A stretch of 36,113 bases of DNA, taken from NCBI GenBank assembly GCA_903825435.1, contig CAIKAP010000144.1, positions 1-36,113 of the forward strand, written 5' to 3'. Position 1 is the stretch's first letter; each line of letters starts with the position of its first letter. The stretch is from an uncultured Verrucomicrobiota bacterium (GTDB lineage: Bacteria > Verrucomicrobiota > Verrucomicrobiia > Palsa-1439). The position numbers were made by a program, and so were the translations under genes. The notes beneath the pieces were generated by a model. The model did not search any database, had not been told where the DNA came from, and was given only the letters and a program-made list of their open reading frames with translations. Below, one piece after another: positions 16,809 to 25,296 of the stretch.

Positions 16809-18061
16809 ATATTGAAGGAACCAAGAAACTGGCAGGAGTCATCGAGTTATTGCTGGAATCCGCCAGCCGCATTAACGAGGCGAAGCCTCAGCGATACTGG
16901 TATCCGTTGAGCATGGCCACCTACGGCGTCGAGGAAATCCTTGAAGCGATTGATTCGATGTGCAGTTTCCGCACGACGATGTGGGAGAAAACGTTGCTGT
17001 TTGAGCGGAAGTTTGCCGCCGCCCAAGGGTGCGCCGACGCGGTGATGGTCAACAGTGGATCGTCAGCGGATTTGCTGCTTTGTTTCCTGATGACCGACCC
17101 CAATAATCCCCGGTTGGGTCCGGGTGATGAGGTGCTGGCGCCAGTCGTCACTTGGCCGACGCAGATTTGGTCCGTTCTAATGGCTGGATTGCAGGTACGG
17201 TTGGTGGACATTGATCCCACGACGCTGAACATGGATGTGGCCGATCTGGAGAGCAAGATCGGTCCTTCGACACGGGCGATCTTTGTCACGCATCTCATGG
17301 GCAATCCCTGTGCGATGGATCAGATCATGGCGTTGGCACGGAAACACAATCTGGTTGTCTTGGAAGATTGCTGCGAAGCATTGGGGGCGGAGTTTGACGG
17401 GCGCAAGGTTGGCAATTTCGGTATTGGGGGCAGCTTCTCATTTTTCTTCTCGCACCACCTAACGACCATGGAAGGCGGTATGATCTGCTGTCCGGACACC
17501 AAGACGGCGGAGCAGTTGCGGATATTGCGGGCGCATGGCTGGTTGCGCAACGTGGACACGACTGCTTACAAGTTGGGGGCGGACGTGGATCCGCGTTATG
17601 CGTTTGTGAACTGGGGGTTCAATCTTCGCCCAACGGAACTCCAGGCCGGTTTTGGGCTGCACCAGTTGAACCGCATGGCGGGATTTGAAAAACGGCGGGA
17701 GATCATTGCCAACCGGGTTCATGCCTTTGTGGATCAAAGCAAGTTTTTGACGCGTCCCCATGTTCACTCGAAAGCACAACCCTATTGGTTTGCCCTGCCA
17801 ATGGTGGTTCGGGAGGACGCTCCCTTCAGCCGATATGACATCACCAGCTACTTGGAGAAGGAGGGCGTGGAAACCCGTCCCATCGTGGCGGGAAATCTCG
17901 CGCGTCATCCCGCTGCGCAGCTGTTTGCGTCCTTCCAGCGCGACAAGTTTCCCGGCGCCAACATCATTCACGAGCGAGGTTTCTATATCGGCCTGTCGCC
18001 CATGCAGTCGAACGCCAATATTGGCCGTCTTTTGCAGTGTCTGGAAACGTTTCAAAAATGA
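16805..18061 (+). CDS. DegT/DnrJ-family PMP-dependent 3-dehydratase, ColD-like
   Basis: A 418-residue PLP-fold enzyme and the second DegT paralogue of the locus. The PLP lysine is again replaced by His (SFFFSHHLTTMEGG, His217/218), so it cannot be an ordinary sugar aminotransferase. Unlike RfbH it lacks the CXC...C iron-sulfur cysteines after the active site. That combination matches GDP-4-keto-6-deoxymannose 3-dehydratase (ColD) of GDP-colitose synthesis. The partners Gmd and ManC are not in this window, but a GDP-fucose-synthase-like reductase and a GT10 lie a few kb downstream. The GTG at 16805 is chosen because it overlaps the previous stop as GTGA; an in-frame ATG at 16745 would lie deep in the GT4 gene. 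Confidence 0.8.
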   Translation: MNIEGTKKLAGVIELLLESASRINEAKPQRYWYPLSMATYGVEEILEAIDSMCSFRTTMWEKTLLFERKFAAAQGCADAVMVNSGSSADLLLCFLMTDPNNPRLGPGDEVLAPVVTWPTQIWSVLMAGLQVRLVDIDPTTLNMDVADLESKIGPSTRAIFVTHLMGNPCAMDQIMALARKHNLVVLEDCCEALGAEFDGRKVGNFGIGGSFSFFFSHHLTTMEGGMICCPDTKTAEQLRILRAHGWLRNVDTTAYKLGADVDPRYAFVNWGFNLRPTELQAGFGLHQLNRMAGFEKRREIIANRVHAFVDQSKFLTRPHVHSKAQPYWFALPMVVREDAPFSRYDITSYLEKEGVETRPIVAGNLARHPAAQLFASFQRDKFPGANIIHERGFYIGLSPMQSNANIGRLLQCLETFQK

Positions 18062-18278
18062 GCAACAGGGGCGCTTCATGTGCTTTATTAGATGGCTAAA
18101 GTATGGAGGCCAATATAAGATGCGAAGTAATTTTGATCCGGTCATTACACGCACACGTAATAATTGTCGAGCGCTAGACTGAGCGGCTGTCCACTTTTAA
18201 CATCCTTCATAAAACCAAATTCCTGTCAGTCCGTTTTTTGTCAGCTTCCATCCTTGCGGTTGTTTGCCGATAACAATG

Positions 18279-19898
18279 TCAGGGCGATCTGCGAGACCCG
18301 ATAGCGATGAGTCCGTTTTTGCCGGCAACAGACGGTCTTGATCCCGACCATCCAGCCACATACGAAAAGCGGCCGCTGAAAATTCCGGATAGCACTATTC
18401 TCAGCATTTTATTCATCACTTGGACGGTATAGACGACATCCTCCCAGGAATGGATTTTTCTCAAAATGTCCATGACCGTGCCCAAAGACAATTTCTTTAT
18501 GAGGAAAGTTTTCTGTGCCCTATTGGAATAGGATTGAACATCGTTTTTCGAAAGGTGTACTAAATTCCAGCCCCCATAGAACTGGTCGGCTTCAAAGGAA
18601 TCAACAAGGAGACCCTCCTTGATGAAATCGTCCCGCATTTTTGTGCCGGGGTATGGAGTTGCGATACTGAGGGCGAGGAAATCGACTCCGGACTGCATTG
18701 CGAGTTCCTTGGTGGCGCGCATATCCTCGGCTGTCTCATACGGGAAGCCTATCATGAAATTGCCGCCGGTCCAGAATCCGAGCCGTTTGGCCTCTCGGAT
18801 GGCCGACAGGCCTTCTTCGCGGTCGTATTTGCGCTTGATGTAGCGGGTGGTGTTCTCAGATCCGCTCTCGAATCCCACGACAAACCGGTACGCGCCCGAG
18901 CGTTTCATCAGGGTGAGTACCTCTCGATCTAGTCCCTTGATCCCGATTCCGCTGACGGCAGCCCATTTGATCCGGAGTCCAGAATTAATGATTCGAGTAC
19001 AAAGCTCGATAAATCTTGGTTTGTGGACGTTGATGTTGTCGTCCATGAAATGGATTTCGCGAATGTTGAACCGGGTAATGAGATGTTTCATTTCGGAGAC
19101 GACATTCTCGGGTGACCGGGCGCGCCACTTGGCTTGTTTTCCCCAGATCAAAGGGAATGCGCAGAAAGTGCATCTGAAGGGGCAGCCCCGGCTTGTCACC
19201 ATCGGCAGAACAGGGACTCTCATGTTGTAGGATTCGCGGTGATACTTTCGGGCATTCGCGAAATACCGTTCCATGTCGAACAGTGACCAGTTCGGGAATG
19301 GGATCTCGTCCAGGTTTTCGATGAGCGCTCGTGGGGCGTTTTCGGTCACTACGCCATTGTTACGGTAAATCAGGCCGTCGATGGTTGAAAGCCGTTCCGG
19401 ACCAGTTTTTGACGCGCCGACTGTCCGGGCAAGCTCGAAAAAAGTGACTTCCCCTTCACCTGTGACGCAAAAGTCCAGTTCCGGGAATTCTATGAGTAAT
19501 GCACCTTTTTCAATACCAACGTGGTTTCCTCCGACCACGATGCAGGCATCGGGAAACACCTGACGGAATCTGAGGATGTAGTCCTTCAGTACGGATTTAA
19601 TCTTTGAACTCACCGCAGAGATGGCGATGATGTCTGGCTTGTAATTTGGGTCATCTTTGCGCAACAGTCCGATCACCTGATCCGCAGCGATTCCGTGAAT
19701 CCCTATGGTCCCTTGTGGCTTGACTTCGGTCCCAGCCTCGAGCATGCAATCGATCGCGATCTCTTGGAATTCCCCAGGTGCGTGTTTTTGCAGGTAAGCG
19801 GACAGATAGGCGATTCCCAACATGGGCATACATGGTGGAATCACCTGGTCACTGGCTCCGACGATGTTGGCGGGTATCACATAGGCAATTCGGGTCAT
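18279..19898 (-). CDS. B12-binding-domain radical SAM protein
   Basis: A 539-residue protein. The N-terminal cobalamin-binding Rossmann domain (about 1-160) shows PPCMPMLGIAYLSAYL, PDIIAISAVSSKIKSVLKDY and CIVVGGNHVGIEKGALL. The linker NLDEIPFPNWSLF precedes the radical SAM core, whose [4Fe-4S] ligands are in TSRGCPFRCTFCAFP (Cys239, Cys243, Cys246). VVGFESGSENTTRYIKRKYD and GGNFMIGFPYETAEDM follow, as in BchE/P-methylase-type enzymes. Such proteins do C- or P-methylations, ring closures or rearrangements; the substrate here is unknown. The start at 19898 has a clear AAAGGA ribosome site. It is transcribed against the main operon; 217 bases (18062-18278) separate the converging ends with nothing recognised in them. 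Confidence 0.88.
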   Translation of the reverse strand: MTRIAYVIPANIVGASDQVIPPCMPMLGIAYLSAYLQKHAPGEFQEIAIDCMLEAGTEVKPQGTIGIHGIAADQVIGLLRKDDPNYKPDIIAISAVSSKIKSVLKDYILRFRQVFPDACIVVGGNHVGIEKGALLIEFPELDFCVTGEGEVTFFELARTVGASKTGPERLSTIDGLIYRNNGVVTENAPRALIENLDEIPFPNWSLFDMERYFANARKYHRESYNMRVPVLPMVTSRGCPFRCTFCAFPLIWGKQAKWRARSPENVVSEMKHLITRFNIREIHFMDDNINVHKPRFIELCTRIINSGLRIKWAAVSGIGIKGLDREVLTLMKRSGAYRFVVGFESGSENTTRYIKRKYDREEGLSAIREAKRLGFWTGGNFMIGFPYETAEDMRATKELAMQSGVDFLALSIATPYPGTKMRDDFIKEGLLVDSFEADQFYGGWNLVHLSKNDVQSYSNRAQKTFLIKKLSLGTVMDILRKIHSWEDVVYTVQVMNKMLRIVLSGIFSGRFSYVAGWSGSRPSVAGKNGLIAIGSRRSP

Positions 19899-20152
19899 CT
19901 GCGATTCCTTTGTATGAATTCTAATTGATAGAAAACTAGGTGAGCAGATTATCCTGCGCAAGAAGTTTCGTGTTCACGGGCGTTGAGAGGTCGTGACAGA
20001 GTCGGGCGATGTGTTAGGCGTGTTCAATCCAGAATTGGCGTGCGTGTTGGATTCTGTCAATACCCAGTCTATCCTGGTCGTGCTGTTAGATCGGTGGCAT
20101 TCTTTTTTTCCTGTCGCAGAAGATGGCATTTGAAGGGATTTCTCCAAACAGT

Positions 20153-21055
20153 TCAATCCCACATCTTCCGCAGTAAGAGGTCGAGTAGATATTTGAGTTT
20201 GTCGCCATATACTTTAGCATAATCGTGTATTCCATATTCTTTGGAATACCTTTCCAGAAAACTGAGGATTTGGACAGGAGAGATTTCGGCCACAGCCTTT
20301 GATTCACCGCCAACTGATTGACAACGGAACTGCAAAAAGGAGGTGTCGCGAAAATTTGCAACAATCAGTCCTGCCTTGTGGCAAAGCTTTGCCAGATTAA
20401 ATGCAGAAAAATTCTGTAGGTGTTCATGATACAAGAATTTCTTGAGGCTGTAACTGCCCGTTGGCCATAGAATGTTAGGAACCTCCAAATATAAAACTCC
20501 ACTCGGCTTCATGAGTTGTTGTAAGCGACGTAAGAATAAGTAGGGATTGTCCACATGTTCCAAAGTGTGGCTGCACAGGACGAGATCAAACCCTTCTCCT
20601 TGAAACTCCTGCAAAAGGACTGGCTCAATTCGAATGTCAAAAAGTTCCTTGCCGATCTGAGACGTCTCCATCGAAGGTTCGATCCCTACGACCTTGCAGT
20701 TATAGTCCCGCTTCAGAACATAAAGAGTTTCCCCGTATGCACACCCGACATCAACAACGGACTTTCCATGCGGGCTTTCCCCTAAGAGCGAGACGATGGT
20801 CGTCACGTGTTTCTCTCCGTATTTTATGAGAAGACTGCGGCTTATCATCTGTTTCCGTAAGGCGATATTCGGGGACTTAGTGAAATAGCTGCCTCGCTTG
20901 TAATAAGCAGCATTGATGTCCGTTCTTCTGGTGATAAAGACCAATCCGCAATCGAGGCACAAGTGGTTTTCCGTCTTACAGTATCGTGGAAACAAAGCGT
21001 GAAAATTCTCTGTATTTTCGCATACTGGACACCTCATTGAGGATTGTGAGTTCAT
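20153..21055 (-). CDS. SAM-dependent methyltransferase with N-terminal zinc ribbon
   Basis: A 300-residue class I methyltransferase. The N-terminus has CPVC (Cys9, Cys12) and CLDC (Cys33, Cys36), a zinc-ribbon module common in sugar C-methyltransferases and their relatives. The SAM-binding strand is VVDVGCAYGETLYVLK, followed by VVGIEPS, FDLVLCSHTLEHVDNPYLFL and a LKPSG-like loop (LMKPSGVLYLEVPN). The neighbours suggest it methylates a sugar nucleotide or glycan, possibly after the B12 radical SAM protein 254 bases downstream on the same strand. It is visibly AT-richer than the flanking chromosome. The gap 19899-20152 contains no gene that I can support. Confidence 0.85.
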   Translation of the reverse strand: MNSQSSMRCPVCENTENFHALFPRYCKTENHLCLDCGLVFITRRTDINAAYYKRGSYFTKSPNIALRKQMISRSLLIKYGEKHVTTIVSLLGESPHGKSVVDVGCAYGETLYVLKRDYNCKVVGIEPSMETSQIGKELFDIRIEPVLLQEFQGEGFDLVLCSHTLEHVDNPYLFLRRLQQLMKPSGVLYLEVPNILWPTGSYSLKKFLYHEHLQNFSAFNLAKLCHKAGLIVANFRDTSFLQFRCQSVGGESKAVAEISPVQILSFLERYSKEYGIHDYAKVYGDKLKYLLDLLLRKMWD

Positions 21056-21598
21056 AAAATGCGGTTACTCGCGTTCGTTAGTCGTTTTCTGAGCAGCCTT
21101 GTGACTGGTTTTCTGAGTCTGAACATGTGCGTTCTGGGATAAATCGGAGAATACACAACCAAGGTGAGCGTGGCAAAGGCGTAATCGTGGTTGCGGCAGG
21201 GAGATGAACCCGGTATCCTGTAGCCGCATGAGGAACTTGGATAAATGCACAACCGGCTCCTGTGCGGAACCGTTGAAGCAAATGGACTGTAAAGAGGTGT
21301 TGCGGTGAAAGCTCTTCTGTTGAGCGTCTTATCGGAGAGCTTCTGGTAACGCTCGGGCGTCCGACTTGCAGATTGAGATTGAACCGAACCAATCCATTTA
21401 ACTCGGTATTGACAATCGCGTGAAAGCCACCTTTGGAAGAATAAAAAGCAAGATACACACAAGCTCACACATTACATGTCTGCAGCGCGTGATCTTCCCC
21501 AAGCATGTTCAACCGTATCACTTGCTTCTCTTGGCCGAAGGGAGCCAAGGCATATTACCAGCAATCTCAGTTGTTATGGCTGGCCATTGTTATGAGCT
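21056..21598. other. gene-free stretch between divergent genes
   Basis: Some 540 bases with no reading frame that looks like a protein; the short open frames on both strands have low-complexity or random-looking translations. A structured patch at about 21221-21275 can pair CCGCATGAGG (21224-21233) with CCTGTGCGG (21259-21267). It must hold the promoters of the methyltransferase (minus) and the GT10 gene (plus), but no convincing -35/-10 pair was seen. It may be a remnant of a lost gene or mobile element. Confidence 0.4.
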
Positions 21599-22654
21599 AT
21601 GAACATCGGCTTCTACAACTTTTATACCGTCTACAATCAGAATCGCATGTTTTGTAGTCCGGAATCACCGTTAGGCCACAAGCTTGCGGCACCTGCGATG
21701 AGGGTTGCTGAGATTTTGGCGCATCATGGTCACTGCGTCAGTACGATCGACACCGAGCCGCTGACCAGCTACGACTCAGTGGTGTTCCTCGATTACCCGA
21801 CCCGGTTCAATCTGCTGTTCCGTCAGTTGCTTCGGCTGCCGCGCATTCCCTTATACCTGATGCTTAACGAGAATCCCTCGATCCGTCCGGACAACTACTG
21901 GCGTCGCCATCATCGGGTGTTTCGCAAGGTGTTCACGTGGCATGATGACTTGGTTGGTGGTGACAAGTACGTCAAGTTCCTTCCCCCAGTCGCACTGGAA
22001 TGCGAACCAAGGGAAGAGCAACAGACGCGCTCTCGGTTCTGCGTTATCATTAGCAGTAACAAGTTCAGTAATCATACGGCGGAACTGTGTTCGGCGCGCC
22101 GACGGACATTGGACTGGTTTGCTCAAAACCAGCCGCAATACATGGATTTGTATGGCGCTGGTTGGGATCGCTGGTTTGTCCCCCCATTCGGTTTTCTTTT
22201 CAATGCAGTGCTAAACCGCGCCTACCAAAGATGTTCCGGTCTCCCCCGTTGTGTGACGTATCCCTTCTGGAAGGGTACCATTCCGAACAAGCGACTTGTC
22301 CTCCGTAGTAGCAAGTTTTCTATTTGTTACGAGAACGCGGTCTTTCCCGGTTACATCACGGAAAAGATCTTTGATTGTTTCTTTGCCGGGTGCGTTCCGG
22401 TTTATCTGGGAGCACCCAACATCACTCGCTACATCCCAGCCAATGCCTTTATTGACCGTCGTCAGTTCCCATCTGAAGTGGAACTATTCCACTACCTGCG
22501 GGACATGCCCCAGACGGAGTATCTTGCGTACCGTGCGGCGATGGATGATTTCTTGCGAAGCCCGGAGATTCAACGTTTTGGTTCGGAGGCTTTTGCCAAA
22601 CTGATTTTGGAGCACGTTGTGGGCGCGAGCCCGACGGAAGAAATGAACATATGA
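21599..22654 (+). CDS. family 10 glycosyltransferase (alpha-fucosyltransferase-like)
   Basis: A 351-residue GT-B enzyme. The C-terminal half carries the GT10 donor-site signature: SKFSICYENAVFPGYITEKI, then FDCFFAGCVPVYLGAPNI and AFIDRRQF. Family members transfer L-fucose from GDP-fucose in alpha-1,3/1,4 linkage and are found in bacteria making Lewis-type surface glycans. The next gene, overlapping by four bases (ATGA), is a GDP-fucose-synthase-like reductase, so donor synthesis and transfer are translationally coupled. With a ColD-like dehydratase in the same locus, the donor could be GDP-L-colitose (3-deoxyfucose) instead of GDP-fucose; that is inference. Confidence 0.88.
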   Translation: MNIGFYNFYTVYNQNRMFCSPESPLGHKLAAPAMRVAEILAHHGHCVSTIDTEPLTSYDSVVFLDYPTRFNLLFRQLLRLPRIPLYLMLNENPSIRPDNYWRRHHRVFRKVFTWHDDLVGGDKYVKFLPPVALECEPREEQQTRSRFCVIISSNKFSNHTAELCSARRRTLDWFAQNQPQYMDLYGAGWDRWFVPPFGFLFNAVLNRAYQRCSGLPRCVTYPFWKGTIPNKRLVLRSSKFSICYENAVFPGYITEKIFDCFFAGCVPVYLGAPNITRYIPANAFIDRRQFPSEVELFHYLRDMPQTEYLAYRAAMDDFLRSPEIQRFGSEAFAKLILEHVVGASPTEEMNI

Positions 22655-23589
22655 ACAAAAACGCAAAGATCTACCTGGCGGGGCATAACGGCATGGTGGG
22701 AGCTGCGCTCCAACGGGCCATGATCATCGCTGGCTTTCAGAATGTCATTACCGCATCGCGTGAGGTATTGGATTTGCGCGATGGCCTGTCTGTCCGTGAG
22801 TTTTTCAGGCGAGAACGGCCGGAGTGTGTAATTTTGGCGGCGGCAAAAGTGGGAGGTATCGAAGCGAACCGTCGGTTCCCGGCGGAGTTCATTGCCGACA
22901 ACCTGATGATCCAGACAAATGTGATCCATCAGGCACATCAGTGTGGAGTGGGAACACTGGTCTTTCTGGGGAGTTCCTGTGTTTATCCACGTGAGTGTCC
23001 CCAGCCGATGAAGGAAGAGTATCTGCTAACCGGGCCGCTGGAGCCGACCAACGAGGCTTATGCCGTGGCGAAGATTGCTGGTTTAAGGATGGCCCAGTAT
23101 TATCACCAGCAATATGGCATGCGGGTTGTCTGTCCGATGCCCTGCAACCTTTACGGACCTAAAGACAGCTTCGATCTACAGAAATCTCACGTTTTCAGTG
23201 CGCTTGTGAAGAAATCCGTAGACGCCATTGACGATGGTTGCGACCAGATCATGTTATGGGGTACCGGAAAATCACGTCGGGAATTCATGCATGTGGACGA
23301 CCTTGCGCAGGCGGTGTTGCTGCTGTTGGAGAAATGGTACTCGCCGGAAATCATCAATGTTGGAACTGGCACGGATGTCGCCATCGCAGAGTTGGCACGG
23401 TTGATCGCCGTGACAGCTGGGTTCCGGGGTAAGATTTACTGGGATGCTACCATGCCAGATGGGATGCCGCGAAAGTGCCTCGATATCACTCGCCTCGATC
23501 GACTGGGCTTCTGCCCATCGTTTTCACTGGCCGCGGGAATCGAATCCATGATTCGTCAATACCGTCAGCTGAAAGGCGATTTCAAATAA
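22651..23589 (+). CDS. GDP-L-fucose synthase / GDP-L-colitose synthase-like epimerase-reductase
   Basis: A 312-residue extended SDR of the GDP-4-keto-6-deoxymannose 3,5-epimerase/4-reductase family. It has AGHNGMVGAAL (NADP site), ILAAAKVGGIEANRRFPAEF, FLGSSCVYPRECPQPMKEEY, and the catalytic region NEAYAVAKIAGLRMAQYY (Tyr and Lys of YxxxK) followed by a MPCNLYGPKDSFD block. The length and motifs fit Fcl (WcaG). ColC of colitose synthesis belongs to the same family, so the substrate may be the 3-deoxy sugar if the ColD-like gene at 16805 feeds it. No gmd is present in the window. A hairpin follows the stop. Confidence 0.88.
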   Translation: MNKNAKIYLAGHNGMVGAALQRAMIIAGFQNVITASREVLDLRDGLSVREFFRRERPECVILAAAKVGGIEANRRFPAEFIADNLMIQTNVIHQAHQCGVGTLVFLGSSCVYPRECPQPMKEEYLLTGPLEPTNEAYAVAKIAGLRMAQYYHQQYGMRVVCPMPCNLYGPKDSFDLQKSHVFSALVKKSVDAIDDGCDQIMLWGTGKSRREFMHVDDLAQAVLLLLEKWYSPEIINVGTGTDVAIAELARLIAVTAGFRGKIYWDATMPDGMPRKCLDITRLDRLGFCPSFSLAAGIESMIRQYRQLKGDFK

Positions 23590-23598
23590 GATGTACAA

Positions 23599-23625
23599 CC
23601 TCTCTCAAAAGCGTTTGAGCAGAGG
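23599..23625 (+). terminator. hairpin after the fucose-synthase-like gene
   Basis: CCTCTCTCAAA (23599-23609) pairs with TTTGAG (23614-23619) and AGAGG (23621-23625), with an AGCG loop and a single bulged C. It starts 10 bases after the stop codon. No U-run follows, so intrinsic termination is uncertain; it could protect the 3' end of the message. Confidence 0.4.
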
Positions 23626-23728
23626 GACCGTGAATGGTTTAATACAAGACGGATGCAAAACACTTCTTGACTGAATCATGGCAGTAGTGACTGTTTTGGT
23701 ACACGGTTAATTCTCTTTCGGTAAGAAA

Positions 23729-25157
23729 ATGGCAAAATTTCTTCTAATGACTACAAGTATCGAAGATGGCGCGCGGTCGCCATCTGTCCAGCATAATTCA
23801 CACTATCCTATTGGGGTTGCATATCTGCATTCCTATCTGGAGTCAATCGGACATCGGGTGGAGACACTTGATTTGAATGATTATCCTTTTGACCAGTGTC
23901 GGACTATAGCGATGGACAAAATCGCTGCTGAACATTGGGACATTGTGGGTTTCCAAATACTTGCGTTCAATCGTACGTCAAGCTTCCGATTGATTGAGGA
24001 AATTCATCAGCATCGCCCTGATATCCACTTGGTGGCGGGGGGAGTCCATGCCACGGTGATGTATGAGCAAATCGTTTTACGTTACCCATTTCTTACAGTC
24101 GTCAGAGGAGAGGGGGAGATGACAATCTCTGAGCTTGCAGACAAGTGGTCGGGGGGGGGGGGGGGATATGGGTTCAGTGCCGGGGATTGGTTTTTCCGTA
24201 GGTGGGAAGCTTGTTGTTACTGAGGATAGGCCGCTCATAAACGACTTAGATTCTTTACCATTTCCCAAGCATGAACTATTTTTTCACAAGAACAGGACTC
24301 GATGTAATATTCTAACAAGCAGGGGCTGTCCATTTACCTGCAGTTTCTGTTGTTTGGACTCAATTTCCCACAGACGGGTTCGGTATCGTTCGATTCCTAA
24401 TGTGATGAAAGAAATCGAATATATGATCTCGAAATTCCCGCAAATGACGCATATATGGATTCACGATGACTCGTTCTTTTTAAAGAATGAACGAGTCGTT
24501 GAGTTTTGTGATGAGATCGTGAGACGGGGCATTTCGCTGAAATTCATCTGTAGCGCAAGGTTTAAGCCCCTGTCATCAGTAGTGATTGCCGCGCTTGAGA
24601 GGGCAGGTTTTGCGATGGTACTGTTCGGGCTTGAAAGTGGTTCTAAAAAAATACTGCAATCCTGTCACAAGAATATATCCACCACTGACGTGATACATGC
24701 ATTCCGTCTATTTGCAGGGTCTCCAATCAACATTGTAACGTTTTTGATTGTTGGCTTGCCGGGTGAAACTTGGAGTACCGCACGAGAAACAATCGCGTTG
24801 ATTAAACAAGTGCAGAGAATTAAGTATGCGTATTTTGATGACATTGGCATCTTGAATATCTATCCTGGAACGGAGGTGTATGAGATTGCGAAGAGAGCCG
24901 GTATGGTGTCAGACGACTACTGGATGACGGAAGGAAAGGTGCCTCCTTACACGGTTGAGCATTCACTAGCTGCCTTGCTGAAGTTAAAAGAAGAAATCAC
25001 CTCTCATATCTCATTGCGCAAAATCATTACTGCTAAAGGGTTTCTTCGCCAGATTGCAATGTTTCCCCATGTCGTTAAGTGGGGTTTCCAGACGCGGCGA
25101 GTGATCGCTTTTGGGGTAACGGAGAAAGTCAGGCAACGTCTAGCCCGTCGCGGTTGA
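23729..25157 (+). CDS. B12-binding-domain radical SAM protein, interrupted by a poly-G frameshift
   Basis: Two frames join into one protein of about 475 residues. The first (23729 to the poly-G run) is the cobalamin-binding domain: HYPIGVAYLHSYLESIGHRV, WDIVGFQI, IHLVAGGVHATVMYEQI and VRGEGEMTISELAD. After the 15-G run the frame shifts by +1, and the protein continues with VPGIGFSVGGK, INDLDSLPFPKHELF and the radical SAM cluster TSRGCPFTCSFCC (about Cys200, Cys204, Cys207 of the joined protein), then VLFGLESGSKKIL and FLIVGLPGETWSTA. As written the first frame ends at 24223, before the catalytic core. With 14 G the gene would be intact. It is a paralogue in architecture of the gene at 18279-19898; the substrate is unknown. 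The next 139 bases are discussed in the findings. Confidence 0.85.
24151..24165 (+). repeat. homopolymer run of 15 G inside a coding sequence
   Basis: Fifteen consecutive G lie at the junction between the cobalamin-binding and radical SAM domains, encoding a Gly stretch. A run of 14 restores the frame, while 15 causes early termination. Such runs slip during replication and transcription, and they are also prone to sequencing error. Confidence 0.95.
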
Positions 25158-25296
25158 GCGCCGCTGCGGCGGGGGTCGATGGCGAGACACAGGCTGTGCT
25201 ACTTTGCGGACAGGGTGCCGCGAAAATGTCTCGACGACACATCCTCTGGCGAATGGGATCCAATCTATGATGCGGCAATCCGGAGACTTGGAAGCG

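Noticed and set aside
16805-18061. Sugar aminotransferase annotation for the DegT-family protein
   Set aside because: The PLP-anchoring lysine is replaced by histidine (SHHLTTMEGG), so a dehydratase is more likely.
21065-21468. Small minus-strand reading frames in the 543-base gap
   Set aside because: Three overlapping frames with random-looking composition and no ribosome site or domain.
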